64,000 nucleotides of DNA from Eukaryota sp. TZLM1-RC. Taxonomy: Eukaryota; Metamonada: BaSk clade. The notes under the pieces were generated by a model. The model made no database searches, was not told the DNA's origin, and saw only the letters and a program-made list of their open reading frames with translations. The DNA lies in NCBI GenBank assembly GCA_040285825.1, contig JAUPSS010000005.1, positions 1,798,001 through 1,862,000 of the forward strand, in the 5' to 3' direction. Each line of letters opens with the position of its first letter. Positions within the stretch are counted from its first letter, which is position 1. Both the position numbers and the translations under genes were made by a program. Below, one piece after another: positions 12,103 to 23,311 of the stretch.

Positions 12103-14330
12103 CTAGCTGCTACACAGATACTGAGGCTTTTCATTACCACTCATTCCAACTTCAACAATTGCAAACATATTCAGACAAGCCAGCTCATCTCTATTGAAAA
12201 ACTTTGTTGAGCCTTTGTTACTGAGTTTGCAACTCTCACTGTTACAAGCTAATAAACCATGACGTGTAGTTACAGGAGTCTTTTCTCTCTTATAGAATCT
12301 GGGATTTGTTACTTTTAAAAGCGCAGCCACCTCTTCAAAACAAACAGGACATTTTCCTGAAGTGAAAATTTCATTAATCATCAATACTTCAAATCCATTC
12401 CTTTTCAGAGATTGAATCCATCCAATGCCTCGTGCAGGCCTATGATGTTTTAAATTCTTGGAACCGTTTTTAGCATAATCATTTCATTAGAATTAAAATG
12501 TCTTTTGGATTGCCAAATTTTTGAACAAGGTTTTTTAACAAACAATTTTCAGTCTTTTGCTTTTGAATATAAGCTTGTATTTTATGAATGCTCCACAAGT
12601 CAAGACTGTAAAATTTTATTGTCAACTAAAATTGTCGAAGTTATGTAACCTCAAAGTTTGAGAACTCTATAAAAGTTGCTGGATTTGCATCAAAGGTGGA
12701 TTTTTCGGTGTTTGCATCTTCGATTGTCTGGTTTCTGTCTTCCTCTGCCACAGTATTTTGGGTCCCATTTTCTTTGTTTTTCTTTAATTCTACTTTTAAA
12801 AGACCAAGACATTTGAGTCATTTTCAGCCATTTGAATTTCTTGGCTTGACTCATAACCCGACTGTTTCTTTGCTGTTCAGTTTCATGTTCAGGCACCATG
12901 GCTAATTCTTGATCCGTTTTTACTCCCAAAATACAATAAATCACATTTTCCAGGATCACAAACAACAATTCGTTTGCATTGAAAAGTTTCAACATCAACA
13001 TCATCAATAAATAAATCAAAAATACTAGCCTTGTTGTCTGGCTTACATTTCTGGCATTGCAAATCTCGATGAACAAATTCTGCAATATTAAATCTATTTG
13101 TGGAGATAATGTTGTCGAGTTTATAGCTCTTCTGTTTGAACATTGGTTGGTTTAAGTCGAGAATATTAGACCACAAGTCGAATTGTTCGGTTTGTTTGAA
13201 TTTCCTAATTTGGGCTAGTGTATTGGACATTTTCAGCGTATATGTAGGTGATAAATGATCAATTAATGTTTGTTCAATAATTCTTTTATATTGTTCTTGT
13301 ATCAATTGAAAAATAGAACCTACAGTAGTTGAAACAGGAGAAATATGATGAAATTTTCTCTCTCTACTGGAAATATATTTGGCATATGTAATTGCTGGTT
13401 TTAGAAATATTTGATGATCTTTTTCTACAGCGTCTGGATGAAAATGTATATCCAATGGAAATATGTTATCAACTAACTTCTCGTCAGCGACCAAATTCTC
13501 AATTTGACAAGTAAATGGTTCAATAAGATTTTCAATATGTCTTTACGTTCATTACCTCTTATATTATGTTGTTCACATAAATCGAAAAATTTATCATTCA
13601 GAAGGTCTAAAATATTTTCTGGATGGTGAAACGAAGAACTCAAGCAATCTTTATCATCAACTAAAAACAAGTTTTGGAATTGACGAAGCCTAAATCTATA
13701 TAGTAAAATAATTGAGGATAATGGCGTTGAATATCCACCCAACTTGTGCATTTCTGCTAACACATTTTCCACACCTGGCTTGTCAAAATAAACAATGATA
13801 AATCGATTAATATGTTTTTCATAATTTAATTTCAAAATATTCTAAAAATTGGCAAACAATACTGGGGCCATATACTCAGATGGTCTACTGAAACCATCAG
13901 TTGGAAATCGTGGATACTGTTCAGGCGTGTGTCTTAAGTGATCAAGATAACTCAATGTTTTGTTTAACTTTTGTTGCTCAAAAGTAGTTCTTAAAGTTTA
14001 AACTCCTCTACCATAAACAAAGATTTCAAAATCTTGTGGAAATGCACTTCTTGGTTTTACCATTTTTTGCCCATGATAATCAGCTGAAATACAACGAATT
14101 CTGGCCATCAAAGATTCATATAGTTTGGCAGATATTTGTGGTTGTATTAAATAACGTTCAAATCGGGACTGTAAATACATCTTCAAGCAACATGTAGTAT
14201 GAATTCGTAATGGTTGATATTTTGAAGCAGTTTCTTTCAATATGGATATCACATTTGAATGTTAAACCATTGAGTTGACGGTGGCACGAATGGTTTTATA
14301 AGATGGCAAAATGAATTTATCTTTTTGAAA
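12103..14330 (-). pseudogene. Fanzor (eukaryotic TnpB-like RNA-guided nuclease) pseudogene, copy A
   Basis: The most complete Fanzor in the window, about 700 codons over several frames. The N-terminal helical region (14252-13998) has the pattern LKMYLQSRFERY. RuvC-I is VVCDPGKCDLLYF (about 12930-12968). After a frameshift comes the YTQ-like QQRNSRV helix. RuvC-II is INEIFTSGKCPVC (about 12340-12378), preceded by a GD-like block DYAKNGS, and leads into the zinc finger. RuvC-III is FFNRDELACLNM (about 12160-12200). All three acidic residues (D, E, D) survive although frames are broken at about 12930, 12490 and elsewhere. Fanzors are eukaryotic relatives of transposon TnpB and use a guide RNA made from the element's own end. 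This copy cannot make protein. Confidence 0.8.
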
Positions 14331-14807
14331 CAATACAAAAAGTTTGAGACATAATACACAATCATGGAGCCCGTATTGAATCAAATTTTGTCTAAGTGAA
14401 TCAGTTGCTAAACAATCAACAAATAAAATATTGATAAATTCTTGATGAAGTTTGAATTGCTTTTCACTAATCGTTTTATATGCCAGATTGCCTAAACTAT
14501 AACCATATTGTACTTTTATGAATTTTTTGGCAAATACCAGTATGTCTAAAAGAAAACAGCCATTGTTCCTGATGACAACTTCCCTCCATCTTGAAGAAAA
14601 GTGATTGAGTACATCAATTGCTGTATCATCTGGAACCGTGGGAAATGATAAACCAAAATAATTTAATCTATTTTTCAAAATCTGTGAATCAAACTGCATT
14701 AACTTGTGATTGAGACAACAATGAGGTTGATGATTACCAATAATGTTTAAAAACCTAGGAAGCAAGATTTTTTCGTAAGAAAATTTCTCCCTGAATATCC
14801 ATATCAA
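14262..14807 (-). pseudogene. Family B DNA polymerase 3'-5' exonuclease domain fragment
   Basis: The 181-codon frame reads like the exonuclease region of Pol delta-type or large-DNA-virus polymerases. It has an Exo II-like block NHKLMQFDSQIL, a central LLDILVFAKKF followed by YSLGNLAYKTI (cf. the 'YsLn-va-hfLg' segment), and an Exo III-like YGLHDCVLCLKL with Tyr and Asp four apart. The spacing between blocks fits the family. Exo I and the whole polymerase domain are absent. It lies in the same reading frame as the N-terminus of Fanzor copy A, separated by one TAA at 14262-14264. It could be a host Pol relic, a viral relic, or a domain once fused to the nuclease. Confidence 0.6.
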
Positions 14808-14939
14808 TGTCTGGTAATCTGCTGACTTGAGGACTCATTCTCAAAATAAGTGAATATTTACTCTTTGAAAAGAAATTATGGCAGTCAAATCGTCCAAAAA
14901 CAATGAAAATTAAAAAGATTTTTTTGATCTGAATTTTTT

Positions 14940-17900
14940 TGAAATATTTTTTTATTTAACAAAAAATATGAGATACACAATTAAAACTCCACATCCTCAA
15001 AACCTGCCTCCCCTACATCAAAAAAATTAATTGCTAAAGATTCAGAAAATTTCCCAAAAGAAGATAGTGAATCAGAAATTAGTTTTACCATTCCCTTAAA
15101 AATAGAAAATACAATCCTGTTTTGCCAATAAACACGATTGAAAATTCTTCTAGTTCTTTCCTTTACAACTATAACAAAATTCTCAAGGAAAGCAATAGCA
15201 GCCTTACCTAGAGATCCAAGCAATGAAACAACAAAGGGACATAAATTATATTGGGCATGAGAATTTTCATTAACCGAGGAAATGGGTTACGTATATTTAG
15301 CAATTTTATATTTTTCGCCTGCAAGAAGAGGATTATTTACATCGGAGTTAATGAGATGTTCGTTAGAGGAATTACAAGGATCAATAGACATGGCGTCCAA
15401 AATAGTAAAACTACCATTTAAACCAGGAACAACTAGATCACCTCTTGTCAGACCCATGGATGCTCTGTTGTAATGCGTACTATCAATATTGGGATCATCA
15501 AGAATTAATTTTGATAACAACGGCTCTAAAAAGGAATCTACTCGATATGATTTGCACATTACATAAATTTGGTCCCTGACGTTATTATACACTTTGCTTC
15601 TAAACGTAATGAAATGTTTACAGTTCAAAAGATGAGTAAACAAAAGAGGTTTACCACATTTACAAGTTAAATGATTGGGCAAATTGTTTGGCCACAGAAA
15701 ACAACGAAAACGCATGTTTAGAAGCCATTCATTGTTTTTTAAACAAAAGTCCATAAACAGAGGGAACTTGAGTTACTAAAGCAGCAGCTGAACTATCACG
15801 AATATCCTTTAAAAAATTACCGAAAGCGGGATTTTTAGTTTTGGCCAAGCCAAGTCTTACTTCGTAATGCAAGCCTTCATATAATTTAACCAGATGGTGC
15901 TGAAGCTTTTTCAAGCAAAAACGTAAATTTGGAAGTGATCGGGTGGGAATTTCTTGAACATTTTGAGGAAAACACTGAATCCAGATATCACTAGGCAAAT
16001 TATCTTATTCGATTTGAAGTTGATTCAAATAAAAATTTGATTCACCATGGATCAGATGAACATCATAAGGAAACCTTGGAAAAAATTCAAAAACAAAATA
16101 TTTTCCACCTCCTAAAAAAGCTGCTTTACATAAAATCGAAGATTTCGTGAAACCAATTCCACCTAAATCAGTAGAACAAAAAACATGACTTCGAATTAAA
16201 GATTCATTTACCTCCAATAATGAGGAAAAAAATTTGACCCGAAGTTTGTTGAAGGATCTACAAAAATCAAGAGACACTGAAGGAGGAGTTGACCTTAAAA
16301 TATGAGTGAATTTTCCAGAATAACAAATTTTTAAAATGAAAAATTTGATGTGTTTTTCAATATCAAATTCAGCAATAAAACTAAGATCCTTGTCAAAATT
16401 TTCCAATAAATTGTTCAATTGGGAATAAATTTCATCCAAATTACCTAACCAACATCCAAGAAACTTGAACGCTTGTTGTTCATAATTAATGAAAGGAATT
16501 TGAACATCATCAATCAATAGAGATTGTTTTGTTCTTCCAATCAAGAGGCATTTTGTGGGATTCAAGGCTAATCCAATGTCTTTGTATTTCGCAGCAATGC
16601 CTTCAGAAACCCTACAAATGCTTTCATAAGAACCAATAATCGAAATGTCATCCATATAAGCAACAATACGTAACTCAGGGAATTCTTTCTGGGTCAATTC
16701 AATAGTATCATGAATAGCCAAACAAACAAGCAATGGACCAAGAGGATCACCTTGTTTGACACCAGAAAAGATTCAAGGGTAAAGGTGTCAAAGATTAAGT
16801 CCGACTTTTTTCCATATAATAAGTAAAAATAGGCTGAAAGTTCTGGAAATTTTTGAAGAAGGACATCGTAAATGCAATTACGTTTTACTGAATCAAAGGC
16901 ATTTTTAAAGTCCAAATTGAAAATATATTGATGTTGCTGACTATTGAAAAAACATCTGAAGTCATTGAGGCAACCGATGCACCTTCAATAGTTTTAATGC
17001 CAAATTGAAAAGGTTTCAAATAGTCCCTTGCCTTAGTAGAAATTCTATTGAAAATAATAGAAGAACGCAACCTGGTTAAAGACTCTCCAATAGCAATTGG
17101 TCTAACTCCATCGGGTTTGTTACTTTATCCTGGTTTAACTAAAGCAACTAACCGGGCAGCAGTCAATTCAGGCGGAGGAACATAATTCAAAGACATTAAA
17201 CTTTGAAAATAAATGGCAAGATCCTCAAAAATTTCTGGAGTATTTTTACAAGCAGTTTTTAACAAATCAAAAGAAATGCCTGAGGAACCAGCAGCTTTTC
17301 CTTTTGGCAATTTAGCAATAGCATTGAATACTTCTTGAGCCTGAAAAGGATTTTCGAGCCAATATTCACAAATTGGCGGCTTAAGTGGGCAAAAATTTTC
17401 AGTTGGATGAAGCGCTTTCAGTTTTTCAACAGTTTCATAATTATTATCAGCCAACTTACCTGAAAAATATTTTTTAAACCACTTCCATATCTACCTCTCA
17501 AGAACAATTTTCTTGATTGAAACGATGAACTGGTTTTACTTTTTTTCGGTTTGTAATTAATTGATTTTTTATTCTTTTTGGCAAAGAATTTCCAAAATCG
17601 TGTTATGTTCCATTTGTTTGAATTTAATTGAAAAAAACGCATTTCCATTGACACAGGAACAGATCTGACAGGACTCACCTCTACAAGAATTTTAACAGGT
17701 CCACGAAGAGAATCACTTGTTTGACAGTCAAAACAAAACAAGAGAGGGCGACCATTGGAAGAATTAGAGAGGAACTTTTTGCAAAAAGGACAATTATGTT
17801 TCAAGACAATATCCGTAGGATCAGGAGCAACAGTTTTTGGTAAATGTGTTTGATCAATATTTAAATCATAATTAACATCATCAGCAGAAACATTGGGAAC

Positions 17901-18323
17901 AAGAGGAAGATTTAGTGCGGATGACGTTTGCAAACAATTAACAATAGAAATATTTGTTTTCAGTCTCACTTTTTCGGTAATAATATCAGGACATTTTCTA
18001 ATGTTGTGACCAACCTTGCCACATTTGGAACAGGTATGTCTTCTTTTTTGCACTTTTTCAGGTGTAACATCAGGGGCATCACACAAAGGCAAAAACTCTT
18101 TTTTAAAAAATTTCAAATCTGAAATTTACTCATTCTTTTGCTCATCAGTTTTTCTTTTCAAAGGATTTGCATACTCTTTTCTCTTTTTGTTGAAAATCTT
18201 GTCAGGAGGGAGAAATTGGCCATCATGAGTTTGGTAAAAATGACCACACTGATAGGTTCCAAGATCAAAGCACATAACAGTGAAAAGACTTTGACTTGGG
18301 GTCATTGATTTGAATTGAATCAA
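14940..18323 (-). mobile_element. Non-LTR retrotransposon with restriction-like endonuclease, copy B (nearly complete, inactive)
   Basis: The best copy of the element family also seen at 1-980 and 11.6 kb. Domains from 5' (right) to 3' (left) are a CCHC knuckle CSKCGKVGHNIRKC (about 18000-18045), a second Cys cluster CPFCKKFL...CFDC (about 17725-17800), the RT start (LPKGKAAGSSGI, then RPIAIGE near 17080), DFKNAFDSV (about 16885-16913), GVKQGDPLGPLL (about 16725-16765), AYMDD (about 16645-16662), a CxC-x7-HxxxC knuckle (about 15620-15665), and an endonuclease-like RGDLVVPG...ILDAMS with paired Asp (about 15400-15470). It ends after QNRIVFSIFKGM at 14981. It has in-frame TAAs (18126, 17125, 16005, 15287) and frameshifts near 17455, 16910, 16740 and 15750. 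The endonuclease type places it with the R2/NeSL/HERO/Utopia side of non-LTR elements. Confidence 0.8.
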
Positions 18324-19184
18324 AGAATGAAGCCACTAAAACTTGGCTCAACTTTTTTGACCATACTCGGTTTCAATTGTGTCTTTGCCAAAATTTTCCT
18401 GTTCTCGATATTCAACATTGTACTTTCAATACCAATTTCTCGGTTCAGTGTTTTTTGTTTTTTTACGCTGAAGCTTTGAAGTTTGTTGGTCAAAAATCGC
18501 TTTTCTACTTATTGTTAATGGAAGAGTTGATTTACAATTCGATCTTCTCTTTTTGCGACCAGAATTTGCTTAAACATCTTCATCCATTGTTAAATCAACA
18601 GAAAGTAATTTTGTTGATAGAAGATGTTGGAAGCTACTGGATACAAAACATAAATTATCAACATAATCATCAAACTCAACATTATCAAAATAACAATTTA
18701 AGACACAACATCCCAGAATTACAATACAAGTACCTAAACCACAACCAACAACAAACTCAAAAACATCAAAATAACAATTCAAAACAAAAAGCATACAACA
18801 ACAACAACACATATTTAAGGTAATTATGACCATGGCTGATTCAACAGCACCCATAGCATGACTCACATGAGGTCTCAAAAAAGTCATGTATTCTACCCCC
18901 ATGGAAGGATCAGAACGACGATTCCAATAGGAAATCGAGGCTTTGACATTCCGTTTATTTTTGTAAAGCAGGATGACTGTTCTCGACTGAGGAGTTCTGG
19001 ATGAAGTATTCTGCTGTTCTGCGAAGATCAGGTTGAAGGAGGAAATGGGAACTGAGTCCGTTACCTCGTTATCCTTTTTCTTCTTTTGCTGCATGATGTT
19101 AGAAGAATGTGAAATGTTAGAAGAATCTCGCTGAGAGATGTCTGACATGCTGATTGCATTTTCAAAATGATTGCTAATTTCCAC
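18324..19184 (-). other. Possible 5' region of copy B and an A/C-rich strand-asymmetric stretch
   Basis: A minus frame at 18570-19184 (204 codons) lies upstream of the retrotransposon and in the same frame as its first ORF, with stops between; it may be its 5' extension or an unrelated hypothetical. Its N-terminal half is Ser/Asn-rich with no known domain. The stretch 18640-18820 is A/C-rich on the plus strand and internally repetitive (a block near ATCAAAATAACAATT occurs twice, about 110 bp apart), so the frame there is probably compositional. Confidence 0.3.
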
Positions 19185-19941
19185 AATGGTATCTAATTCG
19201 TATCTCTATCAGTGGTCATCAGCATCATCTTGATTTACCTTCTAGCTGTTTTGGTCAACTCTTTGTTTTTAGCCAGCTTCCTTCTTCTTCCTTTAGCTAT
19301 TGTTCTTTTCCCATTGAATGGACATCATTTCAACCGATTTATTACTCCCCAGATAATGTTGATACGTGATATAACATGACATGTTGTTGTGGTTTAGGGC
19401 CTTGACAAGATAATAGACCTTCCACCACAAGACTCACAGCTTTGATGTACTTTTGTATTGTCATTTTTTTAAATCAAATCACATTGATGTATTTAAGTTT
19501 CTCAGTTTTTTCTCTTTGTGTCACTTATTTCTTTTGATCAGTGGTTTCCGCTGTAGCTGACACGTTATGATGTCAACCTTTATCACATTCTACCACATTG
19601 AGAAATTTACCCTTCTTCTGCTAAACTTGATAATTATAAATAACTCACTTTTACATTTTGTTCACAATAGAGTCTTTCTCATCTGAATCAATTCGTTTTA
19701 TAAGTGTTGTATTTGTGTATATGTTTAGGGAACTCAAGATTTGCAACGTTCTGGTGAAATGAAATAAAAATTTATGGAATATCCGGAATGTAATCTAAGG
19801 ATCAGTCACCAGAGAAAAATAATTTACGGAATTCAAAAAATTTGTTGAAGGTCAATAAAAAACCATCAAGACAAACAAAAATCACATGAAACTGATTCGT
19901 AACTTTTTGGAATACAAAACGTATTGTTCAAAAAAATGTTT
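19185..19941. other. Intergenic region, nothing recognised
   Basis: T-rich sequence with only short frames and no repeats shared with the rest of the window. Confidence 0.3.
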
Positions 19942-20038
19942 TGATGCCGTAGGTTGGACAAGTGGGGTTTAGATAATGATAATGAGGAAAAGTTGATTTA
20001 TTTTCTAATCATAACATATAAGCCTTAGGGCGCCAACA
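19942..20038 (-). repeat. 97-bp LTR-like direct repeat, downstream copy
   Basis: The copy at the 3' side (minus orientation), preceded by a purine-rich tract. It differs from its partner at about seven positions, all in the LTR's distal half. Confidence 0.6.
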
Positions 20039-20639
20039 CTGCTTCTTTCCTTTTTCAAAATAAATCAGCTTACATGAATACGAAACAAAACTATAACAAA
20101 TAACTAAATAATTATAAATACTAAGAACTTAATACTGAATTCCACTGTTTTCTATTGTCTACAATTATCTTTGTAGTGATTGGGATTCGCACAAACACTA
20201 ATTTTACATTTTTAAGATCGACAATGGATGTACTATGACTCTCCTACAATAAGTAAAAAGGGCCTAGTTTCAAAGTCTGTGTGGTTGAGTACTTTGTTGT
20301 GTATGTTTTAATCGCTACATAAAGACACTTTGCTTCTTCCCTTTTTCGTAAACGAGAAACGTGGTAGTGTCGTTTAGAAAAGGTATCATGGAATCGAAGA
20401 ATGGATTCGTTAATGATCATGCAGGGTCAATGTTGGATCAAAAACAACAGTAAGCAAAGTAACAAACCTCAGAAACCCGAAGGCGGCGTCTTTTGTTGTT
20501 AAAATACTGGCTTTAGGACTAAAAATATCAGAGGAGCAAGGACCGTATCTTTGCATTGTAGTACAATAACAGTGGAGGTGGAGTTTCTACTCGTAACCTC
20601 GTATTTGGTCGACTTTTCTCGTTTCTGGTTCCATAAGGA

Positions 20640-20958
20640 AGGGAGCTGCTCGAATGGATCAGAGTCCATTGATTCGAGGTAAGCCTCCGCGTCCTTGTTA
20701 AAAGTTTGTAGAATCCATCACTGGAGCCATCTTCCCCTTCTGTGGTATGTACTCTCCTGAAGGGTGATTATGTAAAATGGGATTTCCATCCGTTTCTTTA
20801 CTAGATGCTACATTAGGGAGGAGAGAGGGAACTGGGCTGTTCTCGTGGCCTCCTCTGACTCTTCTAGGTTTTACTTCCTTTGTGAGGGGAGAGGGAACCG
20901 GGTCCGTCCTCTTAAACTCTGTTAGGGTCTCTCTTATAGCCCAAAGTTTGAAATCCAA
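20640..20958 (-). pseudogene. Decayed partial duplicate of the TRIM-encoded proline-rich gene
   Basis: The blocks at 20630-20700 and 20985-21055 are similar: both read (plus strand) CCATAA-GGAGGGA-CTGCTC and GAGGTxAGCCTCCGCGTCCTT. The minus frame at 20698-20958 again reads Pro/Ser-rich. This suggests a tandem internal duplication of the gene's 3' half, the outer copy having lost its frame. Confidence 0.45.
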
Positions 20959-21475
20959 CGTTTCTTCCTATCTTTGGAATTTGCTTCCATAAAGGAGGGA
21001 CCTGCTCAAACAAACAGTAATCTGTAGGTTCGAGGTGAGCCTCCGCGTCCTTCATTATTTGTTGGCGAAGTTTTTTCTCTTCGTCATCCAATTTGTCTAA
21101 GACGGATTGAAGTTCTTCGTATCCTTTTAGGAAAGACGAAGTTTCTGAACTTGACCCAACATTTGTGTTTTTTGGTGAGGAGGGGGGTGGTCCCGTTCCT
21201 GAAACCTTTTGCGGCTTGTTGTACTTGGAAGAGGCGGGAGGTGGTTCCGAGCCTGGTACCTTTATATCGGACTTGGAAGAAACGGGAGGTGGTTCCGTAC
21301 CTGATTCCATGGGCTTTCTTTGAGAAGGAGCGGAGGGTGGTCTCGAGCTTGAGTCCTCATCTATATTCGTCTTTACTACTTTTCCTGTTGATGTATGTAT
21401 GCTGAAAGCATCCCTGGCGTGTTCCTGCATGTTAATTTTAAAGAAGTCAGTGCTCTGGCTGGGAGGAACTGACAT
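20912..21475 (-). CDS. Proline/serine-rich 187-aa protein encoded within the LTR element
   Basis: The ATG at 21475 lies about 80 nt inside the upstream LTR. Residues 1-30 include FFKINMQEHARDAFS. Residues 45-115 are disordered with three or four repeats of a G-x-E/G-PPP-x-S-S-K type unit. Residues 118-150 form a likely coiled coil (EELQSVLDKLDDEEKKLRQQ). The C-terminal 35 residues are mixed and end in PNRV. No zinc knuckle, protease or RT is visible, so a gag-like role is only inferred from its place between the LTRs. It could equally be a host gene captured by the element or a chance host gene between repeats. Confidence 0.5.
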   Translation of the reverse strand: MSVPPSQSTDFFKINMQEHARDAFSIHTSTGKVVKTNIDEDSSSRPPSAPSQRKPMESGTEPPPVSSKSDIKVPGSEPPPASSKYNKPQKVSGTGPPPSSPKNTNVGSSSETSSFLKGYEELQSVLDKLDDEEKKLRQQIMKDAEAHLEPTDYCLFEQVPPLWKQIPKIGRNVGFQTLGYKRDPNRV

Positions 21476-21557
21476 GATATCTGCTAAAGATATCCTCTGT
21501 AAAAAGGCTGTGTGTTGTCAAAGTGGTATACCTATAACCTAAATGGCCAATAATTAT

Positions 21558-21654
21558 TGATGGCGTACTTTGGAAAAGTGGGGTTAAGATAAAGATAATG
21601 AAGAAAAGTTGATTTATTTTCTAATCATAACATATAAGCCTTAGGGCGCCAACA
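21558..21654 (-). repeat. 97-bp LTR-like direct repeat, upstream copy
   Basis: The copy upstream of the proline-rich gene in minus orientation; it would contain its promoter. The TATATG-containing half is identical to the downstream copy over about 46 nt. Confidence 0.6.
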
Positions 21655-21848
21655 TATTTGTTAAATTTTCACTTTGCACCATCACTTGCAGTAAAGATGG
21701 TTTTTAAGATGAATTTTTTTAAATCAAAATGATATGGCTGCGCTGTGTGGGTGGTTTTTGGCAAAAAGTGGTGAGATGTTGATGAATTTACATGTGGTTT
21801 TATTGGTCATGAATGAATGGCTGTTCACACTAATCAAACCTCTTCGTC

Positions 21849-22038
21849 CTAGATTTCATCATCGTCAGATGCGTCCATCAACATGGAATCGGCGAGATCT
21901 TCATTGTACTGATTGTAAACAGAATTAACAATGGCAGGATCATCAACAACGGAATAACTTGACAGATCGTTCATATAATCAGCTTTCAACAATACTAGTT
22001 CTTCACGACGGTGGTCAGATGGATTCTATTTCCACATC
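21849..22038 (-). pseudogene. C-terminal exon of an unrecognised acidic protein
   Basis: An open stretch of about 62 codons begins after an AG that could be a splice acceptor (TAG near 22039) and ends at TAG 21849-21851. It reads REELVLLKADYMNDL, then VVDDPAIVNSVYNQYNEDL, and closes with an acidic ASDDDEI. Composition and codon use look protein-coding, and an acidic terminus is common in conserved proteins, but I recognise no family. No upstream exon is found before the oppositely oriented kinase fragment, so it is probably a stranded exon. Confidence 0.35.
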
Positions 22039-22076
22039 ATTTTAAATTTCTTAAATGTTAGGCTTTTCAAAATAGA

Positions 22077-22317
22077 CGATAGCTATGAGGTTTTTGGTTT
22101 CCTTGGCCGTGGTTCTCATGGTGATGTGCTATATGGTATAGAGTGCGTCACAAACAAGGAGGTTGCAATAAAGACTGTTAGGAAATCATCTAGGCATCGT
22201 TGTTTTGATACACTGAGCCGTGAAATAGCATTTCCGAGAAAGTTAGACCATCCCAATACACTTAAGCTTCATGACGTCATCACACTGAGCTCTTTTTATT
22301 TATTTTATTATGGTTAA
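22077..22317 (+). pseudogene. Protein kinase N-lobe fragment (CMGC-like)
   Basis: The reading frame shows a glycine loop GFLGRGSHGDVLYG (GxGxxG), the ATP-anchoring lysine in EVAIKTV, and the helix C block SREIAFPRKLDHPNTLKLHDVI, which resembles cyclin-dependent/MAP-type kinases. It then degenerates to a stop where the hinge should be. No start codon precedes it in frame and there is no catalytic loop (HRD) or DFG downstream, so at best one exon survives. A Sel1-repeat fragment on the same strand 1 kb downstream may derive from the same gene. Confidence 0.65.
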
Positions 22318-23047
22318 ATCGTGTCTTTTGATTTCCAACTTGTCATTTTTCAACTACAAGCTCATATGAGTACAATCCCAGGACGGTGATCAGAATTCAC
22401 AGTATATAAAACTCATGTCCTACAGTTATGTAGTTCCGTAGTTTGAAACATGATTGTCCATACAAAGGAGTAGCTCCAGGTTCTCCTCAATATTGGATTG
22501 CAACATATTGAATGTGTATTGGTGATGACTGGTAATGTTGACAAATTTGTGTATTACTAGTGACATCTAATAACCCAATGTTGCTGCCCATGTGGTATCC
22601 AGATACATAGATTGCTGCATGAAAGGTAACACTGAGAGTTGTATAGATTAAATCACAGTCATGAAATGAACAAATACACCATAACATTATTTACACAAAC
22701 GCTATCTATCTACGATTCATTATGAATCAAAGATACCTATAGAATATCGGGTTTCACATTTGTAATTGTGAAGGTAGGCAAGTGGTTTAAATATCCATAA
22801 GCACAACCGACCAAAGAACAAAGAAATGATACGATGGAGCTAGAACTACCTAAAACCTGAGGTAAGATGGTTCAAAAACAAGCAGAATCAGATAGCCAAG
22901 AGTAGTGGTCATCAAATGTTCTAACAACATAAGACACAAAGTCGCGAAACCATATCTCTCATTCATCACGATATAATAACAGTTGGAGACACATACAATG
23001 AAGGAAAAGAAAAGTGAAAAATTCTTTTCATTTTGCGTCATGTGTGA
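22318..23047. other. Intergenic region, nothing recognised
   Basis: Only short frames on both strands; it may cover the decayed middle of a kinase-Sel1 gene. Confidence 0.3.
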
Positions 23048-23180
23048 GGTTTTTCAATCGAATAAGAGAAGCTTTAGCTAGACAGCAAGCAGATCAAGAT
23101 TTTGTAGAGGAAATCTTGGTTCAATGATAGTCGTCCCATTAGTTATGAGTGAATTTAATTAAGTGTGCAAATTCAATAAA
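23048..23180 (+). repeat. 133-bp duplicated gene 3' end, copy 2
   Basis: The partner of 11486-11618: the same peptide ending, stop and 3' UTR, again stopping at AATAAA. The sequence upstream of the shared block differs. Confidence 0.7.
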
Positions 23181-23311
23181 TACATTGTTTTGCGTCATTC
23201 AAAACCATTGTTTTTGAAGATGGACTCAATATACCTGCTGTGAGCCAAGGTTGATGAACATTAAAAAGAGTTGTTGAAATCTTGTAAAATCCTCAGTCAC
23301 CCAAAAACCTT

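Larger units (their letters stand above)
19942..21654 (-). mobile_element. Small LTR retrotransposon of TRIM type
   Basis: Two 97-bp direct repeats, 19942-20038 and 21558-21654, are about 93% identical. Read on the minus strand each starts TGTTGGCGCC and ends in CA, as LTRs do, and each contains AATAAA. Directly before the downstream LTR is a polypurine tract (GAAAAAGGAAAGAAG, about 20042-20056). The interior is only about 1.5 kb and encodes a 187-aa proline-rich protein instead of pol. The flanking 5-mers TGTTT and TATTT are an imperfect candidate target duplication. I saw no clear primer-binding site. It would depend on enzymes of another LTR element. Confidence 0.55.

Noticed and set aside
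14262-18128. Many in-frame TAA/TAG stops at positions where Gln would fit, hinting at a TAR=Gln code
   Set aside because: The 1500-codon retrotransposon ORF has no TAA or TAG in frame, and cenH3, the EFHB-like gene and the PSAP protein end at TAR where their families or composition end. The stops lie only in decayed elements, together with frameshifts and TGA.
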